Both the position numbers and the translations under genes were made by a program. Positions 9,177 through 18,219 of a stretch of 64,000 nt of DNA are shown here, one piece after another. Where the stretch lies: contig JACJYI010000008.1 in NCBI GenBank assembly GCA_020636225.1, positions 62,001-126,000 of the forward strand, read 5' to 3'. Within the stretch, counting starts at the first letter, position 1, and each line of letters opens with the position of its first letter. The notes beneath the pieces are model-generated. The model saw only the letters and a program-made list of their open reading frames with translations, was not told the DNA's origin and did no database searches. Origin of the DNA: Lewinellaceae bacterium (GTDB taxonomy: Bacteria; Bacteroidota; Bacteroidia; Chitinophagales; Saprospiraceae).

Positions 9177-11396
9177 ATGGATGAGACACAGTTGATCGAC
9201 AAGGAGGAGAAACTCCTGATCCAGCGGGCCTACCGGGAGTTGCTGAAGTGCATCCATTCTCCTTTGAATGACGAGGATCGAGAGAACATTCGAAATGCAT
9301 ACGAACTGGCGGTTGAGGCGCATGCCAAACAACGGCGTAAATCGGGTGAGCCCTATATCCTTCATCCCATCGCCGTCGCCCGGATCTGCGCGGAAGAGAT
9401 CGGGCTTGGTCCGACGGCAGTGGTAGCCGCTCTCCTTCACGATGTCGTCGAGGATACCGACGTTTCGTTGGAGGATATCTATTCAAAGTTTGGTGATCGG
9501 GTAGCCATGATCGTGGATGGCCTGACCAAACTGGACCGATCCTACGACTCCGATAGTCCACAGGCAGAGAATTTTCGGAAAGTACTGTCCACCCTGGTCA
9601 AGGATGTTCGGGTGGTCCTGATCAAGATGGCGGACCGACTGCACAACATGCGCACCCTGGGCTCCATGCCCCGGCATAAGCAACTGGCGATCGCTGCCGA
9701 GACGAACTACATCTATGCCCCCCTGGCCCATCGTCTCGGGCTGTACAACATGAAGACGGAGTTCCAGGACCTGTGCATGAAGATCACGGACCAGGACTCC
9801 TACCAGGAGATCGCCAGGAAGCTACAGGAGACGAAAGCATCCCGGACGGCCTACATCGACAAGTTCATCGTCCCCCTGACCCATGAATTGAAGGAAGCCG
9901 GTCTGAACTTTCGCATCACCGGCCGGCCCAAGTCCATCCACTCCATCTGGAACAAGATCAAGTCCAAGGAGGTCAGTTTTGAGGAGATCTATGACCTGTT
10001 TGCGGTACGCATCATCCTCGATGTGCCTCGTCGACAGGAAAAACAGGCCTGCTGGCAGGTCTATTCGATCGTGACGGATGTCTACCGGCCCATCCCCGAG
10101 CGGTTGAAGGACTGGGTGACTACACCGAAGTCAAATGGTTATGAATCCCTGCACACCACCGTGATCGGCCCGGATGGTCGGTTTGTGGAAGTGCAGATCC
10201 GCACCGAGCGGATGGACGAGATCTCCGAGCGTGGATATGCGGCTCACTGGAAATACAAGGGTGTGTCAGACGCGCCGGATGTCTATGAGTCCTGGCTGGA
10301 TAACGTCCGGGAGATCCTGGACAACCACGAGACCGATGCGATCGAGTTTCTCAATGACTTCAAGACCAATCTCTTCAATGAAGAGGTCTACGTCTATACT
10401 CCGGCAGGGGATATGAAGATCCTTCCCAAGGGCGCCACTGCCCTGGACTTTGCCTTCATGATCCACACGGACCTGGGGTTGCGATGTACGGCCATCAAGA
10501 TCAATAACCGCCTGGTCCCCATGGGCTATCGGCTACAGAATGGCGACCAGGTCGGTGTCCAGACCAGCAAGAACCAGAAGCCGAATGAGAGCTGGCTGAA
10601 GTTGGTGGTGACCGGAAAGGCCCGGTCCAAGATCCGCACCGCCCTTCGCGAAGAGCGCAAGCAACAGGGGGCGATCGGCAAGGAGACCCTGGAGCGGAAG
10701 CTCCAGCAGCTCAAGGTCGAACTGGAGCCGAATGCAGATATGTTGGTCAAGCATTTCGGATTTCGCTCCCGGCTGGACTTGTACAATGCCATTACGCACG
10801 AGGAGGTCAATCTTCATGAACTGAAGAAGTTCAAGGTCGATGGCCAGAAGTTGATCCCGCCTTCGATGGATGTGGTCCAGGAAACCGAGAAGGTTGTCGA
10901 GCCCGTTCATCCCACGACCTTCAGGAAGACGACACCACCCAAACTGCTGATCAATGGTGAGCCGGCTGACCAGTATGACTATTCCCTGGCCAACTGTTGC
11001 AATCCGGTCATGGGTGACGATGTCTTCGCCTTCCTGTCGTCCAGCAGTGGGATGAAGATCCACCGGACCACCTGCCCGAATGCGACGAACCTGATGGCCA
11101 ACTATGGTTACCGGGTCATGAAGGCCGAATGGGTACAGGCGGGAAGTGCATCCTTCAAGGTCGACCTGCTGGTCACCGGCATTGACGCCGGACCAGGGGT
11201 GATCGAGCGGCTTTCCCAACGTATTTCCTCAACTTTAGGCCTCAATATCCGTTCATTCTATATCGATGGGGATGAAGGCTTTTTTGAAGGGAAGATCAGC
11301 CTGATCGTCAACAACAAGGACCAGATCATCCAGGCCATCCAGGCATTGAAGACCCTGGATGGCGTATCTTCCGTCACGAGGGTCGAATCGACCTGA
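9177..11396 (+). CDS. RelA/SpoT homologue, bifunctional (p)ppGpp synthetase/hydrolase
   Basis: A 739-residue long RSH enzyme. The N-terminal HD hydrolase domain has His63, HD at 88-89 and ED at 92-93, which are the metal and catalytic residues, so hydrolase activity is likely intact. The synthetase domain carries GRPKSIHSIW and TTPKSNGYESLH. A TGS domain (VYVYTPAGDMKILPKGAT) starts near residue 400, and a C-terminal ACT domain occupies about 660-739. It makes and degrades the alarmone (p)ppGpp in amino-acid and other starvation. An AGGAG lies only one base before the ATG, so initiation is probably not Shine-Dalgarno driven. Next gene: Fur-family regulator after 35 bases. Confidence 0.95.
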   Translation: MDETQLIDKEEKLLIQRAYRELLKCIHSPLNDEDRENIRNAYELAVEAHAKQRRKSGEPYILHPIAVARICAEEIGLGPTAVVAALLHDVVEDTDVSLEDIYSKFGDRVAMIVDGLTKLDRSYDSDSPQAENFRKVLSTLVKDVRVVLIKMADRLHNMRTLGSMPRHKQLAIAAETNYIYAPLAHRLGLYNMKTEFQDLCMKITDQDSYQEIARKLQETKASRTAYIDKFIVPLTHELKEAGLNFRITGRPKSIHSIWNKIKSKEVSFEEIYDLFAVRIILDVPRRQEKQACWQVYSIVTDVYRPIPERLKDWVTTPKSNGYESLHTTVIGPDGRFVEVQIRTERMDEISERGYAAHWKYKGVSDAPDVYESWLDNVREILDNHETDAIEFLNDFKTNLFNEEVYVYTPAGDMKILPKGATALDFAFMIHTDLGLRCTAIKINNRLVPMGYRLQNGDQVGVQTSKNQKPNESWLKLVVTGKARSKIRTALREERKQQGAIGKETLERKLQQLKVELEPNADMLVKHFGFRSRLDLYNAITHEEVNLHELKKFKVDGQKLIPPSMDVVQETEKVVEPVHPTTFRKTTPPKLLINGEPADQYDYSLANCCNPVMGDDVFAFLSSSSGMKIHRTTCPNATNLMANYGYRVMKAEWVQAGSASFKVDLLVTGIDAGPGVIERLSQRISSTLGLNIRSFYIDGDEGFFEGKISLIVNNKDQIIQAIQALKTLDGVSSVTRVEST

Positions 11397-11431
11397 TCCG
11401 GTGCCACCTGTTGCACCAAACCAAGACCAGT

Positions 11432-11932
11432 ATGAGTGATCATTCACAGCGCATTGCGCGCGAAGAGGTAGAAGACCAGATCCTGAAGGAGGCCCTTCGC
11501 ATTTTTCATGCACATCTGGAAGCCAACCAGCTCCGGCGGACGCCTGAACGGTTTGCCATTCTCGAGGAGATCTACAAGAGCACGGAGCATTTTGATGCAG
11601 AAGGCCTGTATATCCACATGAAGAACAACAATTACCGGGTCAGCCGAGCTACGGTATATAATACCCTGGAGCTACTGGTGAACTGTGACCTGGTGCGCAA
11701 GCATCAGTTTGGCCGGAATCAAGCCCAATACGAGCGGAGTTACGGGTACAAGCAACACGACCACCTGATCTGTCTGGATTGTGGAAAAGTGATCGAATTC
11801 TGCGATCCGCGCATTCAGCAGATCAAGGACATGATGGGGGATATTTTACAATTCAAAATCCATCATCATTCCTTAACTTTGTACGGAGAGTGCCACAGAG
11901 CCTGCCAAAAGACGGCACAGGTTTTGAAGTAG
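11432..11932 (+). CDS. Fur-family transcriptional regulator
   Basis: A 166-residue metal-dependent regulator of Fur/PerR/Zur type. A winged-helix domain with SRATVYNTLELL as recognition helix is followed by the dimerisation domain with a His-rich metal site (KQHDHLICLDCGK) and a Cys pair (CLDC) plus a second Cys pair (CHRAC) for structural zinc. The ATG at 11432 is preferred over a TTG 21 bases upstream. Which metal or peroxide it senses cannot be told from sequence. It lies 35 bases after the RSH gene and 38 bases before a STAS gene, so the three are probably co-transcribed. Confidence 0.9.
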   Translation: MSDHSQRIAREEVEDQILKEALRIFHAHLEANQLRRTPERFAILEEIYKSTEHFDAEGLYIHMKNNNYRVSRATVYNTLELLVNCDLVRKHQFGRNQAQYERSYGYKQHDHLICLDCGKVIEFCDPRIQQIKDMMGDILQFKIHHHSLTLYGECHRACQKTAQVLK

Positions 11933-11970
11933 TCTCGATAGGTTTTTTGTAAGACCCGAATTCCGATCCC

Positions 11971-12303
11971 ATGAATTATCGCTTTACCGACCGTAAGTCG
12001 GTACAGGTACTCTATCTGTATCGTCTTCTGTCCGATCTGGACAACCGTGCCATACTTGACGAGGTCAATCGTCGCATCCAGGATGGCAGTCGCACTTTTG
12101 TAGTGGACATTTCCCAATTACAGTATATCGACAGTACCGGGTTGAACCTGCTGCTGGCCCTCTGGAAGCACCTTCGGCATTGCGGAGCCTCTCTTCAATT
12201 GACCGAACCGCATCCAACCGTGATGCGACTCCTGGAAATGACACGGCTCAAGGCGATCTTCGATTTTGTCCCTTCGGTGGAGGTGACCATTCCGGTTCGT
12301 TAA
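11971..12303 (+). CDS. STAS-domain protein, anti-sigma factor antagonist type
   Basis: A single STAS domain of 110 residues, the normal size for SpoIIAA/RsbV-like proteins. The core FVVDISQLQYIDSTGLNLLL contains the DST motif whose Ser is the usual phosphorylation site in partner-switching systems. No cognate kinase/anti-sigma gene is present in the window. Possible alternatives are a lipid-asymmetry (MlaB-like) or sensory STAS. It sits between the Fur-family regulator and purA. Confidence 0.85.
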   Translation: MNYRFTDRKSVQVLYLYRLLSDLDNRAILDEVNRRIQDGSRTFVVDISQLQYIDSTGLNLLLALWKHLRHCGASLQLTEPHPTVMRLLEMTRLKAIFDFVPSVEVTIPVR

Positions 12304-12398
12304 GGGATTTTCTCCACTCCGTCTGAAAACCTTCCCTGGATTATTCCTTATATTTCTGAGGATTAGGCGATCTTCGCCCGTCGTTCAGAAAAAGGATT

Positions 12399-13688
12399 AT
12401 GCAAGTAGACGTATTGCTCGGCCTCCAGTGGGGTGACGAAGGCAAGGGAAAAATCGTGGATGTCCTGGCATCCCGGTATCAGATCGTCGCCCGCTTCCAG
12501 GGTGGACCCAATGCAGGGCATACCCTGGTGATCAATGGGAAGAAGTTCGTCCTCCATACCATTCCCTCCGGGATCTTTCGGGAGAACCTCATCAACCTGA
12601 TCGGAAATGGTGTTGTTCTGGATCCCATCACCCTCGAACGGGAGATCCGGCAGCTGGCCGAAGCAGACGTCCATGTCCAGGATCGACTCCTTGTATCCCG
12701 CAAGGCACATCTCATCCTGCCAACTCACCGATACCTGGACGCAGCCAGCGAATCCGCCAAAGGCTCCAGCAAGATCGGATCGACCCTGAAAGGGATCGGG
12801 CCGACCTATATGGACAAGACTGGTCGCAATGGCTTGCGCACCGGTGATATCCACCTGGCCGGCTTTGATCAGCGGTACGAGGCCCTGAAAAAGAAGCATC
12901 TCCATCTCATTTCCCTCTATCCGGAGATCGAGTTCGATCTGGCAGCCGAGGAAGAGAAATGGATGGCCAGCCTGGATACCCTGCGCCAGTTGAAGCAAGT
13001 GGACGGCGAATACCTCCTGCATGACGCGTTGATGTCGGGACAGCGGGTGCTGGCTGAAGGGGCCCAGGGCAGCTTGCTGGATATTGATTTTGGCACCTAC
13101 CCGTTTGTCACCTCATCCAATACCATCACAGCCGGGGTTTGCACGGGTCTGGGCATTGCTCCACAACGAATCGGAGAAGTGTATGGTGTCACCAAAGCTT
13201 ACTGTACACGGGTGGGCAGTGGGCCGTTTCCGACAGAATTGAATGATGCACACGGAGAGTTTCTTCGGAAGGCCGGGCATGAGTTTGGGTCCACCACCGG
13301 ACGCCCTCGCCGTTGTGGCTGGATCGATCTGCCCTTGCTGAAATACACCATCATGTTGAACGGGGTGACGCAACTGGTCCTGACCAAGATCGACGTGATG
13401 AATGCCATGAGCGAGATCAAGGCGGCTGTCGCTTACCAGTATGGTGGGAAGATCCACAGCAATGTGCCCTATGATCTGAATCTGGTGGAGGTCGATCCCC
13501 AATGGCATTCTTTCGCCGGTTGGGAATCCGAGTTGGCTGCAGCAAACTCATTTGCGGAGTTGCCTCCGGCATGTCGCTCCTACATCCAGTACCTGGAGGA
13601 GTTCCTTCACGTGCCGGTGACCATGGTCTCTACCGGGCCTGAACGGGAAAGCCTGATCCTGAAGGAGAGTTCTGTTCAGCCGGCCTGA
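12399..13688 (+). CDS. purA: Adenylosuccinate synthase
   Basis: A 429-residue cytosolic enzyme that joins aspartate to IMP using GTP, the first step from IMP to AMP. The signature P-loop GLQWGDEGKGK starts at residue ~8, followed by GGPNAGHT and, near residue 300, TTGRPRRCGW. Length is normal. It is the last gene of the forward RSH-fur-STAS-purA run, after a 95-base gap. PurA from several bacteria is inhibited by ppGpp, so its closeness to the RSH gene may be functional (inference). Confidence 0.97.
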   Translation: MQVDVLLGLQWGDEGKGKIVDVLASRYQIVARFQGGPNAGHTLVINGKKFVLHTIPSGIFRENLINLIGNGVVLDPITLEREIRQLAEADVHVQDRLLVSRKAHLILPTHRYLDAASESAKGSSKIGSTLKGIGPTYMDKTGRNGLRTGDIHLAGFDQRYEALKKKHLHLISLYPEIEFDLAAEEEKWMASLDTLRQLKQVDGEYLLHDALMSGQRVLAEGAQGSLLDIDFGTYPFVTSSNTITAGVCTGLGIAPQRIGEVYGVTKAYCTRVGSGPFPTELNDAHGEFLRKAGHEFGSTTGRPRRCGWIDLPLLKYTIMLNGVTQLVLTKIDVMNAMSEIKAAVAYQYGGKIHSNVPYDLNLVEVDPQWHSFAGWESELAAANSFAELPPACRSYIQYLEEFLHVPVTMVSTGPERESLILKESSVQPA

Positions 13689-13703
13689 GCCGCTGCCTCT
13701 GGG

Positions 13704-14378
13704 TTATAGATCGGCCCGGATCATATATTGATATTCCAGTGTCGTATTGTCCACACGAATATTGGTGTACCCGGCACTGAGCAGTTCTGCCTGGATGTCG
13801 TGAGGAGCCAGCCGCAGGTCTTGTGGCGGGCCCACTTTCATCGGTTTCTTCTTGAAATCCACGACGACAATGTGGCCACCCGGTTTAATGGCCAGTTTCA
13901 GATTCCGAAAGTAGTTGATGCGATCCTGCATGTAGATGTAGGTATTCACGACCAGTACGACATCCACTTCTCCATCTTGCAGATGGGGGTCCTGGGGTTC
14001 CGCCAATCTTGTTTCCAGCCGGGGTTGCAGGGAATCCGGCAATTGTTCTGCCTTCCGGTCCAGAAATTGAATGAACCGATCGTCAATCTCGACCGCGATG
14101 ACCTTTTGGGCCTTGGGCAGGATTCTGAACGTAAAATACCCGGTTCCGGCACCGATGTCCGCCACCGTCTTGCCAGTCAGGGTACCCAATTGGTCGATCA
14201 CGCGATCCGGATCCTGCCAGTCATCCCGGTCACTGTTCTCAAAGGTCTGGACCAGGTCCTCGAAACCTGTTGAAGGGGATTCCGCCTGGTTGGCGGGTTT
14301 CGACTTCGATTGGCATCCGGCCAGAAGCAGACTGCCTGCCACCAGGGCAATAACACACAGGACGGGAGATTTCATCAT
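13704..14378 (-). CDS. Class I SAM-dependent methyltransferase with lipoprotein signal
   Basis: About 224 residues. The start at 14378 gives a clean lipoprotein signal: MMK, a hydrophobic core and a lipobox LLAGC, followed by a polar linker. The remainder is a Rossmann methyltransferase with motif I VADIGAGTGYFTFRI, motif II-like VIAVEID and VVLVVNTYIYM. A longer start at 14483 would add 35 residues without giving a better signal and would overlap dacB. Finding a SAM enzyme behind a lipobox is odd because SAM is a cytosolic cofactor, although I recall similar proteins in Bacteroidota. The substrate is unknown. Reverse-strand run with dacB (46-base gap) and fumarylacetoacetase. Confidence 0.8.
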   Translation of the reverse strand: MMKSPVLCVIALVAGSLLLAGCQSKSKPANQAESPSTGFEDLVQTFENSDRDDWQDPDRVIDQLGTLTGKTVADIGAGTGYFTFRILPKAQKVIAVEIDDRFIQFLDRKAEQLPDSLQPRLETRLAEPQDPHLQDGEVDVVLVVNTYIYMQDRINYFRNLKLAIKPGGHIVVVDFKKKPMKVGPPQDLRLAPHDIQAELLSAGYTNIRVDNTTLEYQYMIRADL

Positions 14379-14424
14379 GGACGAAAATAATGACTTCCAC
14401 TCGAACGCGTCCATGAGGATGTGA

Positions 14425-15849
14425 TCATGGCGCTGAATTTGAAAGATCGAGCAGCCATTGCTGGCAAAGGGCCATGAATTCACGGGTCGAACCGGTGAAC
14501 TGGTTGCTCAGGATGCTGAAGGACAGGGTTCTTCCGCCGGGAGTGTCGAGATATCCGCTGAGGCAGCGCACCCGGTTCAGGGTACCGGTCTTGGCCCTGA
14601 TCTTCCCCGCCAGGCGTTTGTCGTTGAGAAAACGACGCAATGTGCCCGACTTTCCGCCTTCTGCAAGTGTGGTTGGATAACCCTCGATGACCAGACTGTC
14701 GCTGGCGATCGCTGCCAGGAGGCCAGTCAGAAAGTTGGCGGTCAGGGCATTCTGTCGACTGAGTCCACTCCCGTCATGCAGGTAGGGTGACGGTGACAGG
14801 TCATGCCGGCCAAGCCATTTTCGAATCTGGACCAGTCCCTGACCGACAGAAGATGTGCCACCCAATACCTCACCCATCCTGCGGACCAGCGCTTCGGCTA
14901 CGAGGTTGTTGCTTTCCGAGTTGGCTTCCCGGATCAAAACCTTCAAGGGAGGGGACCAGATGGTGTCCCGCCAGACCAACCGTTGATGAGCCATGGCTAC
15001 CTGATGGATATGCCAGGGCATGCCCTGATTGTCAAATAATCGGGGGATCTGTTCCTGGAGCCATGATGGTACATCCGGAACGGACACCCGGATGGCCAGT
15101 GGGAGCCGGATCTCTTCAGGGCCACCGATCCATCGGGTAGGTTCACCTGCCGGGCCGGTGAGGAAATCCGGTTCGGAAGGAGCCCTGCCGGGTTCCAGCG
15201 AGGCGATCACCGGCCAGGGGAGCCGGAGTGAATCCGTGGACAGGTAGAACCCGGCCGAATCCCGGTTTAACTCGGCCTGCAGGCAGTTCTCTTCCCAGTT
15301 GACCGGCCAGATCCCCTGGGCATAGCAGCTGCCCAGGTCCGACCATTCCCAGGTCAGTCCAATCGGGGAGCCGGGAAAGGTTTCCGGAGAGCATGTGACT
15401 TGTCCGCGAATCTCGCGGATGCCCAATTGCCGGAGTTGCATGACCCATCGCTGTACCAACGCGGCAGAAGAGGCTGACGGCCCAAAGCGGCCGGAGGCCA
15501 GGCTGGGATCGCCATGGCCTTCCAGGACCATCTCTCCGACAAAGACCGAATCGAGGATGATCCCCTTCCAATGGATGATCGTGGGAATCCGGTGATCCGG
15601 TCCCAACAACGACCAGGCCGCCGCCGTGGTCACCAACTTCTGATTGGAAGCCGGGATCATCCAGGTATCTCCCTGATGCTGGTAGACCAGGTCGCCATTC
15701 CTGGCATCCCGGACACTCATGCTGATCGTCGCTCCACTGGACAGCGGATGCTTCAGGAAGCGGTCGGTCGCTTCATCCAGCGGGCTCTGGGTGCTGCCAG
15801 ATACCTGGAACAGCAAGAGCAACAGGGAGATGAACGAAACTCGCCACAT
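14425..15849 (-). CDS. dacB: D-alanyl-D-alanine carboxypeptidase/endopeptidase (PBP4/DacB family, S13)
   Basis: A 474-residue exported penicillin-binding protein that trims or cleaves peptidoglycan peptides in the periplasm. The N-terminal signal peptide ends around GSTQS. The three active-site motifs are present: SNQK (SxxK, in IPASNQKLVTT), SNN (SxN, in SESNNLV) and KTG (in RAKTGTLN). The large insertion between SxxK and SxN is typical of the S13 family. It starts 3 bases after the fumarylacetoacetase stop codon, so the two are translationally close though unrelated in pathway. Confidence 0.93.
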   Translation of the reverse strand: MWRVSFISLLLLLFQVSGSTQSPLDEATDRFLKHPLSSGATISMSVRDARNGDLVYQHQGDTWMIPASNQKLVTTAAAWSLLGPDHRIPTIIHWKGIILDSVFVGEMVLEGHGDPSLASGRFGPSASSAALVQRWVMQLRQLGIREIRGQVTCSPETFPGSPIGLTWEWSDLGSCYAQGIWPVNWEENCLQAELNRDSAGFYLSTDSLRLPWPVIASLEPGRAPSEPDFLTGPAGEPTRWIGGPEEIRLPLAIRVSVPDVPSWLQEQIPRLFDNQGMPWHIHQVAMAHQRLVWRDTIWSPPLKVLIREANSESNNLVAEALVRRMGEVLGGTSSVGQGLVQIRKWLGRHDLSPSPYLHDGSGLSRQNALTANFLTGLLAAIASDSLVIEGYPTTLAEGGKSGTLRRFLNDKRLAGKIRAKTGTLNRVRCLSGYLDTPGGRTLSFSILSNQFTGSTREFMALCQQWLLDLSNSAP

Positions 15850-15852
15850 CGA

Positions 15853-17127
15853 TCAGGTCCGGGCTGGCAACAGGGTGGCGGTACAGTCGCCAAATCCGAT
15901 CCGCAGGCCATCTTTTTCGCAGTATCCCTTCAGGTAGACGGTGTCTCCGTCCTGGATGGATTTCCGGGTGATGCCACCGCCAAGATCCACTTCCTTCTTG
16001 CCTCCCCAACTGAGCTCGAGCATGGAGCCGTAGCTGGTTTCGGTCGGGCCACTGATCGTGCCGGAGGCGCAGAGATCGCCCACCCGCATGTTACAACCAT
16101 TCACGGAATGGTGGGCGAGTTGCTGCGCCATGCTCCAGTACAGGTACTTGAAATTGGAGTGGCAGACGGGGGCCGGTTGCCCACCGGAAGGCTGGATCAA
16201 TACCTCGAGGTTGATGTCGAACGTGTGTGCGCCCCTGGTTTGCAGATAGGGAAGTACCGGTGGGTCCTGTTCTGGGCCTGTGGTCCGGAATGGCTCCAGG
16301 GCATCCATCGTCACGATCCATGCCGACATCGTGGAGGCAAAGTTCTTCCCCAGGAAGGGGCCAAGGGGAACGTATTCCCAGCGTTGGATATCCCGTGCCG
16401 ACCAGTCGTTGAAGAGGACCATGCCAAAAATGTATTCCTCTGCCTGTTCCACCGGAATGGAATCCCCGAGATCGGTCGAACGTCCGATGATGAAGCCCAT
16501 TTCCAGCTCGAAATCGATCATGCGACTGGGGCCGAATTCTGGTGGTCCGTCATTGGGCTTGAGCTGGCCATGAGGGCGGGGGAAGGCATGGCCGGATACC
16601 CGGATCGATGAGGCCCGTCCATGATAGCCCACCGGAATGTGCTTCCAGTTGGGCAGGAGTGGATTGGAAGGGTCCCGGAACATGGATCCCACATTGGTGG
16701 CGTGCTCGAGACTGGAATAGAAGTCCGTATAATCTCCGATGGCAACGGGGAGATGATTCTGAAATTCACCAGGCGGGAGAAGCCATTCACCGGACTGGGT
16801 CGCGAAGCGGTTGTCGGTCGTATCGATACGAAGGATGTCGGACAATCGCTGTCGGACCGCCCGGGTGATCGACCGGCCCAGGGAAATGAATGGGTTGAGA
16901 ACGGATTGCAGAAAAATGGCTTCCGGAAGGCCAAGCCCCTCGAAAGCGCCCATGGCTTGCAGTCGTGCCAGGTCAATGGCCTGGTCGCCGATGATGGATG
17001 CGGCGACTTTCTTATCGGAACCGCTCCTGGAAATGATGCCAAAGGGCAAGTTCTGGATAGGGAAATCATGACCTGCAGCAACAGGTGCCCAGGAGGATAG
17101 CTTCGGATCGTTAGGGGAATGGTTCAT
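15853..17127 (-). CDS. fahA: Fumarylacetoacetase
   Basis: A 424-residue enzyme, full family length, that splits fumarylacetoacetate to fumarate and acetoacetate in the last step of tyrosine/homogentisate breakdown. The highly conserved WSARDIQRWEYVPLGPFLGK segment lies near residue 240, and metal/catalytic regions such as SSRVPGYHGRASS-like VGYHGRASSI and DFELEMGFIIG are present. Other tyrosine-catabolism genes (hmgA, hppD) are not in the window. A TACCTTTG box sits only 4 bases before its ATG (see 17132). Confidence 0.95.
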   Translation of the reverse strand: MNHSPNDPKLSSWAPVAAGHDFPIQNLPFGIISRSGSDKKVAASIIGDQAIDLARLQAMGAFEGLGLPEAIFLQSVLNPFISLGRSITRAVRQRLSDILRIDTTDNRFATQSGEWLLPPGEFQNHLPVAIGDYTDFYSSLEHATNVGSMFRDPSNPLLPNWKHIPVGYHGRASSIRVSGHAFPRPHGQLKPNDGPPEFGPSRMIDFELEMGFIIGRSTDLGDSIPVEQAEEYIFGMVLFNDWSARDIQRWEYVPLGPFLGKNFASTMSAWIVTMDALEPFRTTGPEQDPPVLPYLQTRGAHTFDINLEVLIQPSGGQPAPVCHSNFKYLYWSMAQQLAHHSVNGCNMRVGDLCASGTISGPTETSYGSMLELSWGGKKEVDLGGGITRKSIQDGDTVYLKGYCEKDGLRIGFGDCTATLLPART

Positions 17128-17131
17128 GCGG

Positions 17132-17139
17132 CAAAGGTA
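17132..17139 (-). promoter_or_regulatory. -7 promoter box adjacent to the fahA start
   Basis: TACCTTTG on the minus strand matches TAnnTTTG and ends 4 bases before the fahA ATG. If used, transcription would begin at or very near the start codon, giving a leaderless or almost leaderless mRNA. Confidence 0.55.
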
Positions 17140-17197
17140 CCAAAACAGGATGACCGATTTGGTGAGCAGGTCGGCGAATTGGTCCTCCGGGTCAGGA

Positions 17198-18154
17198 TCA
17201 GTATACCTGCTCGATGATCTTGCGGGTGGTGTCCGCGTCGCCCATGGTGTAATAGTGCAGGCATGGTACTCCGGCTTCCTTCAGTTCTTTTGATTGGGCG
17301 ACACACCATTCAATGCCAAGGGCTTTGATCGCTGCCTCGTCCTGACAGGTGGCTGCCGCCCTGACCAGTTCGTCCGGCATGTTGACGAAGAATTTTCTCG
17401 GGATGGAGTTCAACTGGTATCGACGGGTCAATGGTTTCAGGCCGGGGACGATCGGCACGGTGATACCCGCGGCCCGGCACTTGTCCACATAGTCGAAGAA
17501 CTTCCTGTTGTCAAAGAACATCTGTGTGACGATGTAATGTGCGCCTGCATCGATCTTGGCCTTGGTATGTTCAAGGTCCAGGGCCAGGTTGGGCGCTTCG
17601 AAGTGTTTTTCCGGGTAACCGGCCACACCGATGCAGAAATCCGTTTTCTGCCCATTGCTGATGGTGTCATCCAGGTATTTTCCCTGGTTCATGTCACTGA
17701 TCTGGCGAACCAGATCGATCGCAAAGGGATGGCCCCCATCTTCGGCGATGAACTTGTCCTCGAACTGACGGGCATCACCGCGCAGGGCCAGGACATTGGT
17801 AATGTTCAGGAAATTGAGGTCGATCAGGGCATTCTCCGTCTCTTCCTTGGTAAATCCTCCACAGATGAGGTGGGGTACTGTATCCACGCCATAATGGAAC
17901 ATCAGGGAAGCACAGATGCCCACGGTGCCGGGACGTTTGCGGATCGCCACCTTTTCATAGTAGCCGGTCTGACGCTTGACATAGAGGTATTCTTCCCGAT
18001 GATAGGTGACATCGATAAACGGAGGCTTGAATTCCATCAACGGGTCCAGGATGTCAAAGATGGTCTGCATACTGCCGCCTTTCAAGGGTGGCAGTACTTC
18101 AAAGGAGACCAGGGTCTTGCCATTGGCCCGTGCAAAATGATCGGTTACCTTCAT
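17198..18154 (-). CDS. metF: 5,10-methylenetetrahydrofolate reductase
   Basis: A 318-residue FAD enzyme that makes 5-methyl-THF for methionine synthesis. Diagnostic segments are FEVLPPLKGGS near the N-terminus, FIDVTYHREE, ALRGDARQF and TQMFFDNRKFFDYVDKCR. The ATG at 18154 is preferred to a TTG at 18163 because it matches the family N-terminus. It is divergent from the DinB-like gene (65-base gap) and shares a compact promoter region with it. Confidence 0.95.
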   Translation of the reverse strand: MKVTDHFARANGKTLVSFEVLPPLKGGSMQTIFDILDPLMEFKPPFIDVTYHREEYLYVKRQTGYYEKVAIRKRPGTVGICASLMFHYGVDTVPHLICGGFTKEETENALIDLNFLNITNVLALRGDARQFEDKFIAEDGGHPFAIDLVRQISDMNQGKYLDDTISNGQKTDFCIGVAGYPEKHFEAPNLALDLEHTKAKIDAGAHYIVTQMFFDNRKFFDYVDKCRAAGITVPIVPGLKPLTRRYQLNSIPRKFFVNMPDELVRAAATCQDEAAIKALGIEWCVAQSKELKEAGVPCLHYYTMGDADTTRKIIEQVY

Positions 18155-18160
18155 AGGAAG

Positions 18161-18168
18161 CAAAAGTA
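18161..18168 (-). promoter_or_regulatory. -7 promoter box adjacent to the metF start
   Basis: TACTTTTG matches TAnnTTTG exactly and ends 6 bases before the metF ATG, implying a leaderless or near-leaderless transcript. On the opposite strand, TAACTTTC at 18195 is a near match that could serve the DinB-like gene. Confidence 0.55.
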
Positions 18169-18219
18169 AGGAAGATCGACGGTGTCTGATTTTATAACTT
18201 TCGGTTTCACGCTGTTGTC

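Noticed and set aside
15514..16611. Forward open frame opposite dacB and fumarylacetoacetase
   Set aside because: It spans two real reverse genes and has no domain or start signal.
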